Notes: a model not told the origin generated them from the letters alone. 64,000 bases of DNA from Fodinibius salsisoli (GCF_026229185.1 NZ_JAGGJA010000008.1:227988-291987), one strand, 5' to 3'; shown: positions 9,699 through 18,412, numbered from the stretch's first letter. Numbers and translations are program-made.

Positions 9699-9832
9699 GG
9701 CCTTTGAAATACCGACACATATTTCGACTTCACTCCGCTGCGCTCAATATGACGTCAGTCTGAGCGCAATGAACACCGATTTTAATCGGAGCGAATGTAG
9801 TCGAAGAGTGAATATTCGGTTTTACAAAGCTC
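9699..9832. repeat. Intergenic element with GGCCTTTGAAATACCGA-like inverted ends
   Basis: The gap between the second regulator and the MBL-fold gene holds a 134-bp unit. Its left end, GGCCTTTGAAATACCGA, resembles the reverse complement of its right end, GAGCTTTGTAAAACCGA. Inside are TTCGACTTCACTCCG and a partly complementary GAGCGAATGTAGTCGAA, so the whole unit could fold into a long imperfect hairpin. No open reading frame is credible inside it. Similar ends occur at other gaps in this window. Confidence 0.6.
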
Positions 9833-9854
9833 TCTAAAATAGAAAACAGAAGTG

Positions 9855-10625
9855 ATGAAGATACACCATATCAGAAATGCGACCATGATCATAGAAACTG
9901 CCGGCAAGGTGCTATTGGTCGATCCCATGCTGGGCTCCAAAGGAAACCTGCCGCCGCTTACGCTATTCAGGTTCAAGCCCCGAAAAAATCCGATGGTCCC
10001 TCTGCCCAATAATATGGACCGCCTGTTGGAAAAAGTCACCCACTGCCTGATCACCCACCAACACCCGGATCACCTTGATCAGCAGGGCATACAATTCCTC
10101 AAAGATAGGCAAATCCCCATCCTGTGCAGCACAAAAGATGAGCAGGATCTCACCGACGAAGGCTTGAACGTCCAAACAAGTCTCAACTACTGGGAAACCA
10201 CTGATTTTGCCGGCCTTCGCGTGACGGGCACTCCGGCCCTGCACGGCTATGGATTTATAACCAAACTGATGGGCAATGTCATCGGATTCTATCTCGAACC
10301 TCCGGAAGAACCCTCCATCTATCTAAGCTCTGATACCATTTACACCGAAGCCGTCCATAAAGTGTTAACAGAATTTCAGCCTGACATTAGTGTGGCGGCC
10401 TGCGGCTCTGCACAGTTCGATATTTTTGGTCCCCTGCTTATGACCATGGACGATATCCTGAAGTTCTTCAACCATGCCCCGGGCAAAGTCATCGCAAACC
10501 ACCTCGAGGCAATTAACCACTGCCCTACCACCCGGGCGGAATTGCAGAAAAAAGTAGCTAACAATGACCTGGAGAAAAAAGTATGGATCCCTGAGGACGG
10601 AGAAACAATAGACTTGAGTACTTGA
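9855..10625 (+). CDS. MBL-fold metallohydrolase (UlaG/YtnP-like)
   Basis: The 256-residue protein has the metallo-beta-lactamase fold. It has DPMLGSKG near the N-terminus, the zinc-binding THQHPDHLD near residue 72 (HxHxDH), the third His in PALHGYG, SSDTIYT and a late NHLEAINHCP. This resembles UlaG-like and N-acyl phosphatidylethanolamine phospholipase D-like hydrolases, whose substrates range from lactones to phosphodiesters. The start is ATG 9855; an in-frame GTG lies one codon upstream. No signal peptide is seen, so it is cytosolic. The substrate is not predictable. Confidence 0.87.
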   Translation: MKIHHIRNATMIIETAGKVLLVDPMLGSKGNLPPLTLFRFKPRKNPMVPLPNNMDRLLEKVTHCLITHQHPDHLDQQGIQFLKDRQIPILCSTKDEQDLTDEGLNVQTSLNYWETTDFAGLRVTGTPALHGYGFITKLMGNVIGFYLEPPEEPSIYLSSDTIYTEAVHKVLTEFQPDISVAACGSAQFDIFGPLLMTMDDILKFFNHAPGKVIANHLEAINHCPTTRAELQKKVANNDLEKKVWIPEDGETIDLST

Positions 10626-10678
10626 AAAAGGTGCTCCGGTATGAACGGATTGGTTAAAACCCCTTTAGCGGTTGGCTT

Positions 10679-10731
10679 TAAATGATTTTAGCGTAGGTGG
10701 AGAGAACGACAGCAGCAATTTATTCAGCCGG
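10679..10731 (-). repeat. 53-bp block of the tandem repeat, copy 1
   Basis: The block TAAATGATTTTAGCGTAGGT and the following ACGACAGCAGCAATTTATTC is matched at 11207-11259 with a handful of changes. It sits 222 bp before repeat copy 1 on the plus strand, whereas in the second unit the same spacing is only 79 bp, so one of the two spacers has been replaced or expanded. Confidence 0.75.
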
Positions 10732-10952
10732 CCCTGTGGAATGCCATCTTGTGACCCTCCAAGAATTCGGAAGATTCCACGGGGTCGATGAGTTTTGGGT
10801 TACAGCTTGCCTGATCCCGATACTTCGGAATTAGGTCATACAAAAAAAGTGATAAGAGTATGAGGTTATTTCAGAAATGGAACCAGTAGTTTTTATTAAA
10901 TTAATATTTCTTTCCGCCTTTTGCCGTGTCCCATCCATACGGGGGCTTGACC

Positions 10953-11097
10953 CAAAAGGCTCATAAAAGATCAAGAAGAATTTAACTCCTCGGTGCTGGT
11001 AAATTATACCACCGCTGATCACGGCTTGCAGGCAGCCCCTCGTCAAACAGAAATTCTTCCGGTGGGGCTTGTCCCTTTGAATAGAAATAAAAAATAG
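10953..11097 (-). repeat. 145-bp direct repeat, copy 1
   Basis: This segment matches 11339-11483 over its full length with about eight differences (roughly 94-95% identity). On the minus strand both copies read as the end of one peptide, FYFYSKGQAPPEEFLFDE and then a terminal YNLPAPRS followed by a stop. A second shared block lies further along on the same strand (10679-10731 against 11207-11259), so the repeated unit is larger than 145 bp but interrupted. Confidence 0.85.
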
Positions 11098-11206
11098 ACA
11101 TAGCTTTCTCCTCCGGCCTAATATAAATTCTGCTGGGAATGTGACCGTAGCCGAAGCGTAAAGAAATCATTTCTGTCTGAAAGTTGCCGCTTTTGGCAAC
11201 TTGAGT

Positions 11207-11259
11207 TAAATGATTTTAGCGGAGGCGAAGGGAACGACAGCAAGAACTTATTCAGCCGG
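11207..11259 (-). repeat. 53-bp block of the tandem repeat, copy 2
   Basis: This matches 10679-10731 in the same orientation and ends in the same TTCAGCCGG. Together with 11339-11483 it makes up the second, more compact unit of the tandem repeat. Confidence 0.75.
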
Positions 11260-11338
11260 TGACTTTTTTGCGTTTCGTTTTTTGGTCATCCAAAAGATGG
11301 AACAGCTTATTTTGTAAGCTTCGCCTTTTGTCTTAGCA

Positions 11339-11483
11339 CAAAAGGCTCGTAAAAAGCCAAGAAGAATTTAACTCCTCGGTGCTGGTAAATTATACCGCCG
11401 CTGATCACGGCTTGGAGGCAGCACCTCGTCAAACAGAAATTCTTCCGGTGGGGCTTGTCCCTTTGAATAGAAATAAAAATTAG
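11339..11483 (-). repeat. 145-bp direct repeat, copy 2
   Basis: This is the second copy of the unit at 10953-11097, in the same orientation. Its minus-strand frame keeps the same peptide ending but with substitutions (DEVLPPSRDQRRYNLPAPRS against DEGLPASRDQRWYNLPAPRS). Several of the nucleotide differences change the encoded residue. Confidence 0.85.
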
Positions 11484-11687
11484 AGGTGACTTTTCACCTT
11501 TTGCCGTGTCCGTCGGTACGGGGACTTGATCCTTCCAAAGGGTCGAGACCAGACAAGCTGGACGTGAAAAACCAAGGAGTTACCAGAGAAAAGGGAGTTC
11601 CCCTCCTTGGGAGGGGACAGGGGTGGGTAAAGCATGCCCAATGATCATTTCACCACAATCGATTAATGGGTAATAAAAGTTATTCCC

Positions 11688-12782
11688 TTAGAGCTCAATA
11701 CGAGCCTCGTCTTTTTCCGATGATTCCATGATCGCCCGGACAATACGGATATCCTTCAGTCCTTCACTACCCGGCACGATAGGAGCTCTCCCCTCTTTAA
11801 TAGCCAGGGCTTCATTATCCATCTGTCGGGCCTGCTGGTGGTTGGGATCCGGTGGAAGCTGCATACCGTCGCTCGTCTCCCCTTGTACCCCGGAATAGGA
11901 TTGAAAAGGACGCAAATTGTACCATCCATCCGTGCAGTCTACATCCAGGTAGTTCATCGACTTGCCGAAGCTGGTTTCGCCCTGGGCCATCACGCCGCCG
12001 GGAAACTCCAGCTCAAAGACCGTAGTTTCGTCCACTTCGTGAAACATTTCGGGACGCTTGGTGCTCTGTTTGCCGCTCACGGCGATGGGCTCCATTTGGG
12101 TGGAATAACGCGCCGCATTGATCGGGTACACGCCCATATCGTAGAGCGCGCCGCCGCCCAGCTCGGCATCCAGCCGCCAATCCCCTTCCGGGTGACTGCC
12201 ATTATAGCCGGCCCCCGTCTTGACGCCCGTCACGGCCCCGTAGGTTTCCTCTTCGGCATATTTCATGATGGTCTTCGTATTCGGCTCGTGCTGCATCCGA
12301 TATCCAATAGACAGCTGCACTCCATTTTTGTTGGTGGCATCAATGATCGACTGACACTCTTCCACATCCATGGCCATGGGCTTTTCGCACCACACGTGCT
12401 TACCCGCCTCAGCTGCCCGGATGCTGTATTTGGCATGCAGTCCGGTAGGCACTACGATGTAGACGATGTCGATGTCATCGTTGTTAGCCAGCTCGTGCAT
12501 GGTATCATAACTGTAGACATTGGCGTCGGGGATATTATATTTGTTCTGCCAGACCGGTATCTTTTCGGGCGACCCGGTTACGATGCCCCGAAGCTCGCAA
12601 TGCTCAGTCTTCTGAAGTCCGGGTGCCAGCCGCCCCCTGCTGTAGCCGCCCAGCCCCACCAGGGCCACGCCTAGCTTCTCTTTTTTTCGTGGTAAAATAA
12701 TGGAGGGAAATCCAACCGAGGTAACAGCGAGTGCGGATCCGGCCTGCTTGAGAAAATCCTTCCTGGATATGGAATCAGACAT
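11688..12782 (-). CDS. Gfo/Idh/MocA-family oxidoreductase with Tat-like signal
   Basis: This is a 364-residue NAD(P)-dependent dehydrogenase. An N-terminal SRKDFLKQAGSALAVTSVGF resembles a twin-arginine signal of glucose-fructose oxidoreductases, but has only one arginine before the hydrophobic stretch. The Rossmann motif GLGGYSRGRLAPGL follows near residue 43, then EKPMAMDVEECQ with the catalytic-site Lys of the family, and a C-terminal substrate domain containing GGGALYDMGVYPIN. Such proteins act on sugars, often in the periplasm with tightly bound cofactor. It is monocistronic, ending into the repeat-rich region. Confidence 0.9.
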   Translation of the reverse strand: MSDSISRKDFLKQAGSALAVTSVGFPSIILPRKKEKLGVALVGLGGYSRGRLAPGLQKTEHCELRGIVTGSPEKIPVWQNKYNIPDANVYSYDTMHELANNDDIDIVYIVVPTGLHAKYSIRAAEAGKHVWCEKPMAMDVEECQSIIDATNKNGVQLSIGYRMQHEPNTKTIMKYAEEETYGAVTGVKTGAGYNGSHPEGDWRLDAELGGGALYDMGVYPINAARYSTQMEPIAVSGKQSTKRPEMFHEVDETTVFELEFPGGVMAQGETSFGKSMNYLDVDCTDGWYNLRPFQSYSGVQGETSDGMQLPPDPNHQQARQMDNEALAIKEGRAPIVPGSEGLKDIRIVRAIMESSEKDEARIEL

Positions 12783-12926
12783 AACACAAAACGTTAGTTA
12801 AAAAGGATTGAATGACGTCAGCTATAACTACAAGTACAAATATAGACAGGATTCACTTAAATGAAAGGGAGAATTGGGGCAGATTTGAGAATCTTTAGCC
12901 TTATTTAATTAAAGGGAGGATAAAAC

Positions 12927-12968
12927 AAAAAATCCCTAAGCAGTTGTTATCAACCACTTAGGGATTTT
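12927..12968 (-). terminator. Terminator downstream of tRNA-Met
   Basis: A 12-bp perfect stem (AAAATCCCTAAG with CTTAGGGATTTT) with a 16-nt loop is followed on the minus strand by further T residues. It lies a few bases past the 3' end of the tRNA gene on that strand. The A/T-flanked stem could also work in the other direction. Confidence 0.85.
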
Positions 12969-12974
12969 ACCGAG

Positions 12975-13048
12975 TACCGTGGGGCGGAATCGAACCGCCG
13001 ACCTCCGGGTTATGAATCCGACGCTCTCACCAACTGAGCTACCACGGC
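12975..13048 (-). tRNA. tRNA-Met (CAU)
   Basis: The minus strand folds as a 74-nt cloverleaf. The acceptor GCCGTGG pairs with CCACGGT (one G-U pair). The D arm is AGCTCAGTTGGTGAGAGC, the anticodon loop TTCATAA gives anticodon CAU, and the T arm is GGCGGTTCGATTCCGCC. The discriminator is A and no CCA is encoded. The first acceptor pair is not the mismatch typical of initiator tRNA, so an elongator Met (or lysidine-modified Ile2) is expected; I favour elongator Met. Confidence 0.9.
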
Positions 13049-13142
13049 ATTTATTTGAATCAAGAGTTGCCAAATATATAACTTTTATTCCAAAAAGTTA
13101 AGTGAAAAATATCAGAAATTTCATCCGAATTCTGTATTTGAA

Positions 13143-13219
13143 GTCGGATGAATAATCAAGGGTGTTTGACTGTCATCTGCGTGGTGGTTTATTCATCGGA
13201 CGATCCCGAGCATTCGGGA
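13143..13219. repeat. Paired palindromes in the proS upstream region
   Basis: GTCGGATGAATAA at 13143 is nearly matched by the inverted TTATTCATCGGAC ending at 13202, and a perfect hairpin TCCCGA-GCAT-TCGGGA follows at 13204-13219. This lies about 110 bp before proS. It has no T-box-like elements; I read it as an extragenic palindromic repeat, with a regulatory role unproven. Confidence 0.45.
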
Positions 13220-13328
13220 CCGGATGAAATTGATAAACTTTTTGAGGGTCTTCATTTTCGCCTTATTTTTAGCCTCCGTATTTTGAGACACCTAAAAATT
13301 TATTTAAATCCAGCCCTTACATATTCAC

Positions 13329-14795
13329 ATGGCTAAAAAAATCACCTCCAAATCCGAAGATTTTTCACAATGGTATCAAGATGTAATTCGTGAAGGCAAG
13401 CTGGCCGACCATTCCCCGGTGCGCGGCAGCATGGTCATTCGTCCGAATGGCTTTGCGCTCTGGGAAAACATGAAAGAAGAGCTCGACCAGATGTTCAAGG
13501 ATACCGGCCATGAGAATGCGTACTTCCCGCTGTTTATCCCGAAATCCTTTTTATCCAAAGAAGCCCAGCACGTTGAGGGCTTTGCCAAAGAGTGCGCGGT
13601 GGTAACTCACAGCCGGCTCAAAAGCGTGGATGGTGGCGTAGAAGTGGATCCCGAATCGAAGCTGGAAGAAGAACTGATTGTGCGCCCCACTTCGGAAACC
13701 ATTATCTGGGACTCCTACCGCAACTGGATTCAGTCCTATCGCGACCTGCCCATCCTGATTAACCAGTGGGCCAACGTGGTGCGCTGGGAGATGCGCACGC
13801 GGCTGTTCCTGCGGACCATGGAGTTCCTCTGGCAAGAAGGTCACACCGCACACGCCACCAAGGAAGAAGCGGTAGCGGAAACCAAGCAGATGCTGGAAGT
13901 CTACCGAACCTTTGCCGAAGAATATATGGCGATGCCCGTGATCACCGGAGTCAAAACGGAGTCGGAACGCTTTGCCGGCGCTGAGGACACCTACTGCATC
14001 GAAACGCTGCTGCAGGATAACAAAGCACTGCAGGCCGGAACCTCTCACTTCCTGGGACAAAATTTTGCCAAAGCTTTTGACGTGAAGTTCCAGAGCTCCG
14101 AAGGTCAGCACGAATACGTCTGGGCTACCAGCTGGGGCGTTTCTACGCGGCTTATCGGTGGATTAATTATGACGCACTCCGACGACCAGGGTTTGGTACT
14201 GCCGCCTAAACTGGCGCCCAACCAAGTGGTGATTGTAACAATCTGGAAGAATGATGAACAGAAAGAAGCCGTACTGGACTACTGCAACGATATTATCAGC
14301 GACCTGAAGCAGCTCGGCATCCGCGTGAAGCTTGACGACCGCGAAAACATGAGTCCGGGCTGGAAGTTTAACGAGCACGAAGCGGCCGGCATCCCCGTTC
14401 GACTGACTGTTGGTCCCCGTGACCTGGAAAACAGCAACGTAGAATTGGCCCGCCGAGATACCGGTGACAAGAATATTGTGGACCGTGAAGGACTGGCTGA
14501 ACGCGTGGATACGCTGCTTGATACCATCCAGGATGAACTCTTTGAAACGGCTAAAGAACGAATCCAAAACAACACGCATTCCGTAGATTCGTACGAGGAG
14601 TTTAAGGAAATCATCGAAAATGAGGGCGGCTTTGTCTATGCCCACTGGGACGGCACGGCCGAGACCGAAGAGAAAATTAAAGACGAAACCAAGGCGACCA
14701 TCCGCTGTATTCCACTGGAAGATGGCGAAGAAGGGGAATGCATGGTGACGGGCAAGCCCTCGAAGCAGAAAGTTCTTTTTGCCCGCGCTTATTAA
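13329..14795 (+). CDS. proS: Proline--tRNA ligase (short, type 3)
   Basis: The 488-residue protein is the archaeal/eukaryote-like type 3 ProRS, shorter than the E. coli form because it lacks the editing insertion between motifs 2 and 3. It starts [20 protein letters not shown]. Class II motif 2 is in [20 protein letters not shown], motif 3 lies around [19 protein letters not shown], and an anticodon-binding domain follows (near residues 295-400). The C-terminal zinc-type domain ends KVLFARAY. It charges tRNA-Pro in the cytosol. A palindrome pair and about 280 bp separate it from the divergent tRNA-Met gene. Confidence 0.97.
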   Translation: MAKKITSKSEDFSQWYQDVIREGKLADHSPVRGSMVIRPNGFALWENMKEELDQMFKDTGHENAYFPLFIPKSFLSKEAQHVEGFAKECAVVTHSRLKSVDGGVEVDPESKLEEELIVRPTSETIIWDSYRNWIQSYRDLPILINQWANVVRWEMRTRLFLRTMEFLWQEGHTAHATKEEAVAETKQMLEVYRTFAEEYMAMPVITGVKTESERFAGAEDTYCIETLLQDNKALQAGTSHFLGQNFAKAFDVKFQSSEGQHEYVWATSWGVSTRLIGGLIMTHSDDQGLVLPPKLAPNQVVIVTIWKNDEQKEAVLDYCNDIISDLKQLGIRVKLDDRENMSPGWKFNEHEAAGIPVRLTVGPRDLENSNVELARRDTGDKNIVDREGLAERVDTLLDTIQDELFETAKERIQNNTHSVDSYEEFKEIIENEGGFVYAHWDGTAETEEKIKDETKATIRCIPLEDGEEGECMVTGKPSKQKVLFARAY

Positions 14796-14854
14796 TGCTC
14801 TAATCGACTAAAAATAGCTCAAATTTACAAATTTGAACTGTATTTGGAGTTGAT

Positions 14855-14921
14855 GATCATCCCCCTGTCCCCCCTTCGAAGGGGGAAACGCACGGTGATT
14901 TTCCGTGCAAAGGGGATGACC
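14855..14921. repeat. Branched palindromic extragenic element
   Basis: An outer stem pairs GATCATCCCC (14855-14864) with GGGGATGACC (14912-14921) at 9 of 10 positions. Inside sit two further hairpins, CCCCCCTTCGAAGGGGG and GCACGG-TGATTT-CCGTGC, so the whole 67 bp would fold as a three-way junction. A related CCCCTGTCCCC/GGGGACAGGGG block occurs near 11.6 kb. It abuts the first possible start codon of the next gene. Confidence 0.6.
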
Positions 14922-14922
14922 C

Positions 14923-15663
14923 TTGCATCATAAAAAGCTTAGTACTTCTTGCCTCACAACTCCTGAATATATCAAAGACAAGCATTTGGATCGGATATCA
15001 GCTGATAGCGGCTTACCACTAACCGGGCGCCTGCAGTACCGGGGCCCAGCGCGGCTGATCTCTGATCTAATGAATCCCCTTTTTCTACCGCCCTTGGTTC
15101 TGGCCATCCTAAGCTGGGAGCTGGGACTGCCCGGAAGTACCATCAGTTGGATTACCGGGCTCTCCCTCCTTTTCCATACGGCCATCCCGCTTGCAGTCAC
15201 CTTTTACCTCCTTAAAAACGGCCATATTACCTCCCCGGATTTACCCAGGCGTAGTGCCCGAACCCGGCTGTTTGGCTACTCCATCGCCAGCTGCTTTATC
15301 GCCTTTGTCGGATTGGGGGCAACTGTTCCGGTAACGCATCCACTCATTGCGATGGTCGCGCTTATTTACTTGGTCAATCCTGTTATTGGACTGCTCATTA
15401 ACTTAAAATGGAAAGTCAGCATTCACACAGCAGCGCTTTCATCGGCCGGCGCCATTTTCCTGGGCCTTACGCTCCCCGGCCTTACAGAATTTACCGCTGA
15501 TACCTTTATTTTATCCTTAACCATCCTTTTACTACTTTTACCACTGATGATCTGGTCACGCTACCGGTTGGGGGCTCATTCCTATGCCGAACTGTTGGGC
15601 GGAATCGCCTCCGGATTTCTACTGACCATTATTGAGCTCTATTTATTTAACATCATGTGGTAA
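14923..15663 (+). CDS. PAP2-like integral membrane protein
   Basis: The protein of up to 246 residues has about six hydrophobic segments. Motif pieces of the PAP2 phosphatase superfamily are visible near the C-terminus: KVSIHTAALSSAGA (replacing PSGH) and SRYRLGAHSYAELLGG (SRx5Hx3, with Glu for the usual Asp). The first motif, KxxxxxxRP, is not clear, so it may be a divergent phosphatase/transferase acting on membrane lipids. The start is uncertain: the frame opens at TTG 14923, right at the end of a palindromic element, TTG 14986 is another option, and the first ATG (15070) would trim a conserved-looking stretch. It is followed 4 bp later by the Nnr gene. Confidence 0.7.
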   Translation: MHHKKLSTSCLTTPEYIKDKHLDRISADSGLPLTGRLQYRGPARLISDLMNPLFLPPLVLAILSWELGLPGSTISWITGLSLLFHTAIPLAVTFYLLKNGHITSPDLPRRSARTRLFGYSIASCFIAFVGLGATVPVTHPLIAMVALIYLVNPVIGLLINLKWKVSIHTAALSSAGAIFLGLTLPGLTEFTADTFILSLTILLLLLPLMIWSRYRLGAHSYAELLGGIASGFLLTIIELYLFNIMW

Positions 15664-15667
15664 CCTT

Positions 15668-17188
15668 ATGCTTCAAGCTCCACCTTCACATTACTTGCTT
15701 ACCGCCTCACTTAGTCAAGAAGTGGACCACCGAACCATTGAAGAAGTGGATATCGATGGATTTACGCTGATGGAAGTGGCGGGCTCTTCTGCTGCCAAAA
15801 AGTTGCTCAAAGATTACAAACATGCAGGATGGTCGCACGGACTTTACCTCTGCGGCAAGGGCAATAATGGCGGTGATACGCTGGTCGTCGCCCGCTACCT
15901 GCTGCAGCACGATATCGCAGCCACCATTGTATTCCTGAGCGGCACTGATGACCTCTCCCCGGATGCACAAAAAAACTGGGAGCTGCTCCAGCAGTTTGAC
16001 GATCAGGATCAGCTACAGCATCACAAAAGCTGGGAAGCTTTTACGGAGACTGACCTTGAATACAGCTTCATCATTGACGGCATGCTAGGTACCGGGCTCG
16101 ATAGTGATCTCCGCGGCTCCTATACCTCAGCCGTTCAGTGGGCCAACGAACAATCCACTTCTGTTTTCGCTATGGATATTCCCACCGGCCTCCATGCCGA
16201 CACCGGGCAAATCATGGGCGAGAGCATTCAAGCAGATCGCACCTTTGCTTTTGGGGGGCATAAACAAGGGTTTTATCTGGAAGTAGGCCCTGCTCAAACA
16301 GGTGATGTAACCTACTGTGAACTTCCCTTTCCAAATCAATTCAAATCTTCTTCCAACACTTTTTTGCTGGATGAATCCTGGGTTCCACGCCCCACCCTGC
16401 AGCCCGGCCAGCACAAGTACGCATCCGGGGTGCTTTATATCATTGCCGGTTCCGAAGGGCTCACCGGGGCCGCCCAGTTAGCTGCCCGCAGCGCCTGGGC
16501 CGAGGGATTGGGGGCGATCATCCTCATTTGTCCCCGGGGCCTGCTTTCCATCTATGAGCAAACACTTCCCTCAATCATCAAAAAACCGGTGGGCAGCAAG
16601 AGCGACGAACATTTTACCAGACAACATCTTGCCAACGTACTTGAGATTATCGGTAAAAAAGAAGGAGCAGTCCTCATTGGTCCGGGCCTGGGACGCCAGG
16701 AAGGAACCATTCAATTTACGAATGAATTTTTATCTCAGAATACGAGAGATGCCATCATTGATGCCGATGCCTTATGGGCCCTTGCTCAGCAAAAAGATGG
16801 ATGGAGGAAGCCCGATAATACTCAATGGATTCTTACGCCACATCCCGGAGAATTGGGGCGATTCACCGATCAAGCTGTTGCAGATGATTATAATCGATTA
16901 ACATTTGTGCGGAACTTTTCATCAGACAAACAAATAACAGTACTTTCCAAAGGCATGCCGGGCATAATCGGGACATCCTCAGGTCCATGCTATTTAACTA
17001 ACTACAACACCCGCTACTTTGCACGGGCGGGCAATGGTGATGTACTGGCTGGAAAGATAGCAGCTTATGTGGCATTAGGCCAGGAACCTGACCAAAGTTG
17101 TGCCAACGCGCTGTTACAAGGCAAACAGAAATTAGATTCTTACTTACAAGATTCATCCGATTTACCAGAACCGAAAGATTTTATATGA
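15668..17188 (+). CDS. nnr: Bifunctional NAD(P)H-hydrate epimerase/dehydratase (Nnr)
   Basis: The 506-residue fusion protein repairs NAD(P)HX, the hydrated damage form of NAD(P)H. The N-terminal YjeF_N epimerase domain (about 1-210) carries GKGNNGGDTLVVARYL and DGMLGTGL. The C-terminal dehydratase (YjeF_C, ribokinase-like fold, about 220-500) carries PGQHKYASG, GPGLGRQEGT, TPHPGELGR and the nucleotide-site ARAGNGDVLAGKIA. The ATG at 15668 is chosen over an upstream in-frame start (15632) because the latter lies inside the preceding gene and adds 12 unrelated residues. It overlaps the VanZ-like gene by ATGA. Confidence 0.95.
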   Translation: MLQAPPSHYLLTASLSQEVDHRTIEEVDIDGFTLMEVAGSSAAKKLLKDYKHAGWSHGLYLCGKGNNGGDTLVVARYLLQHDIAATIVFLSGTDDLSPDAQKNWELLQQFDDQDQLQHHKSWEAFTETDLEYSFIIDGMLGTGLDSDLRGSYTSAVQWANEQSTSVFAMDIPTGLHADTGQIMGESIQADRTFAFGGHKQGFYLEVGPAQTGDVTYCELPFPNQFKSSSNTFLLDESWVPRPTLQPGQHKYASGVLYIIAGSEGLTGAAQLAARSAWAEGLGAIILICPRGLLSIYEQTLPSIIKKPVGSKSDEHFTRQHLANVLEIIGKKEGAVLIGPGLGRQEGTIQFTNEFLSQNTRDAIIDADALWALAQQKDGWRKPDNTQWILTPHPGELGRFTDQAVADDYNRLTFVRNFSSDKQITVLSKGMPGIIGTSSGPCYLTNYNTRYFARAGNGDVLAGKIAAYVALGQEPDQSCANALLQGKQKLDSYLQDSSDLPEPKDFI

Positions 17189-17580
17189 AAACCAACGTTC
17201 TCTATTCTTTTCTGCAACGTAACGACTATCTGTTGATTGCAGGCATCATCACCCTCACACTTATAACCTTTGCACTAACGCTGGTACCCGCAGAGATGCT
17301 TTCCCAAAATAAAATTTGGAGCTATGACAAGGTTGGACATCTGCTTTTATTCGGGAGCTGGACCCTGCTCTTGGGGCTCTACCATAACATCTCTCAGGAG
17401 AACAATACCAACTTCTGGATTATCTTTTTATTAGGCCTGGGCTTCGGTGTACTCATTGAATTTTTGCAGTATAGCTTACCATCGATAAACCGTCATGCCG
17501 ATATTTATGACGTCCTTTTTGATGCCATCGGATGCCTGTTGGCTATTGTTGTACTCAAAAAAGTCATCCCGGAAAAATAA
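17185..17580 (+). CDS. VanZ-like membrane protein
   Basis: This 131-residue protein has four hydrophobic segments and the VanZ-family core: YDKVGHLLLFGSWTLLLG, FGVLIEFLQY and HADIYDVLFDAIGCLLAI with conserved acidic and His residues. The ATG overlaps the stop of the Nnr gene (ATGA), showing translational coupling; a longer reading from 17098 would lie inside Nnr. The family is named after a teicoplanin-resistance protein, but most members have no known role and resistance is not implied here. Confidence 0.88.
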   Translation: MKTNVLYSFLQRNDYLLIAGIITLTLITFALTLVPAEMLSQNKIWSYDKVGHLLLFGSWTLLLGLYHNISQENNTNFWIIFLLGLGFGVLIEFLQYSLPSINRHADIYDVLFDAIGCLLAIVVLKKVIPEK

Positions 17581-17755
17581 CCGGTTCTCTGCTGGATGGA
17601 GAAAAGGCCCCTCCTATTATATCTCTTCTTTCCATATGATCTACTGGATGCTTCCATCCACCTTTGTTGATTTATCTCTATAAATATGTTAAATAGTGTA
17701 AAAGAGAGAAGTTGTATTTAATTATCCGAGGGAATTCTAACCAAATCCAGTGATT

Positions 17756-18412
17756 ATGAAATTTGAGAGAAAAAATCCAGGCATCAACCTTCGCAAGTAT
17801 TATTCAGTATTTCTTCAAAGTGGCGTAATCTTCGTTTTACTACTCTTTATTGTAGCCACGAAAGTTGATATCAGGTCGGCAGATCGTGAAATTGATTTTA
17901 CGGACGTACAGGAGGTAACTGAAATTGAGGATATCGTTCAAACCACCCACGATGAAAAACCTGCGACGCCTCCCAAACCAATTGCTCCGGTAGAAGTGCC
18001 TAATAACGAGCCCATAGAAGCTGAACCCCTTGACTTCAGTGCCGACTGGTCAACTTCTACCCCAGGCAAGATACCGGAACCAGCTGATAACAAGGAGGAG
18101 GTCACAGAAAACTTCTTTGTTGCAGTAGAACAAATGCCGAAGCTTATTGGTGGTTTGGCCAAACTACAGCAAAAGATCAACTATCCTGAACGAGCCAAAC
18201 AGGCAGGTATTGATGGACGTGTGACCATCCAGTTTATTGTAACTGAACAGGGAACGGTTGAAGATCCCAAGGTCATTCGTGGTATCGGTGGCGGTTGTGA
18301 CGAAGAAGCGCTTCGCGTTGTAAAAAAAGCAAAGTTCAAGCCCGGTCTCCAGCGGGGTAAGCCGGTACGGGTTCAATATAGTATACCGATTCTGTTTCGC
18401 CTGCAGAATTAA
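17756..18412 (+). CDS. TonB-family energy transducer, first of tandem pair
   Basis: This 218-residue protein has a short cytoplasmic N-terminus (MKFERKNPGINLRKYYSVFL), one membrane anchor (about 24-42), an acidic periplasmic linker with few prolines, and a TonB C-terminal domain (about 128-218) with YPERAKQAGIDGRVTIQFIV and RVQYSIPILFRL. TonB couples ExbBD and the proton gradient to outer-membrane receptors such as the SusC protein in this window. ATG 17756 is preferred over GTG 17750. A possible promoter, TTTG-N18-TATGTTAA, lies at 17663-17692. No exbB/exbD is nearby. Confidence 0.9.
   Translation: MKFERKNPGINLRKYYSVFLQSGVIFVLLLFIVATKVDIRSADREIDFTDVQEVTEIEDIVQTTHDEKPATPPKPIAPVEVPNNEPIEAEPLDFSADWSTSTPGKIPEPADNKEEVTENFFVAVEQMPKLIGGLAKLQQKINYPERAKQAGIDGRVTIQFIVTEQGTVEDPKVIRGIGGGCDEEALRVVKKAKFKPGLQRGKPVRVQYSIPILFRLQN

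Larger units (their letters stand above)
10626..11687. other. Gene-free repeat-rich region of about 1.06 kb
   Basis: No credible gene occupies this stretch. It contains two tandem copies of a repeat (listed separately) and several short hairpins, among them a GGGGTCGATGAG block near 10.78 kb and CCCCTCCTTGGGAGGGG near 11.6 kb. A minus-strand frame from 11170 to 10982 looks protein-like at its end (RDQRWYNLPAPRS), but that part is the repeat itself and the same ending appears in the second copy. The region is probably an accumulation of dispersed repeats or decayed mobile DNA. Confidence 0.7.

Noticed and set aside
10982..11170. Minus-strand 62-codon frame in the repeat-rich gap
   Set aside because: Its second half is the 145-bp repeat, and the upstream part has no ribosome site or family match. 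I describe it as a repeat, not a gene.
10626..11483. CRISPR array
   Set aside because: Repeats are two long blocks with unequal spacing, not regularly spaced short repeats; no cas genes are in the window.
13049..13328. T-box or other riboswitch ahead of proS
   Set aside because: No T-box sequence, specifier loop or terminator/antiterminator pair is visible; only simple palindromes.
13148..13336. 62-codon frame before proS
   Set aside because: It runs through palindromic repeat DNA, has low-complexity hydrophobic content, overlaps the proS start and resembles no family I know.
17185..17580. Teicoplanin resistance gene vanZ
   Set aside because: The VanZ-like fold is widespread in non-resistant bacteria, no van cluster is present, and Gram-negatives do not need such a determinant.
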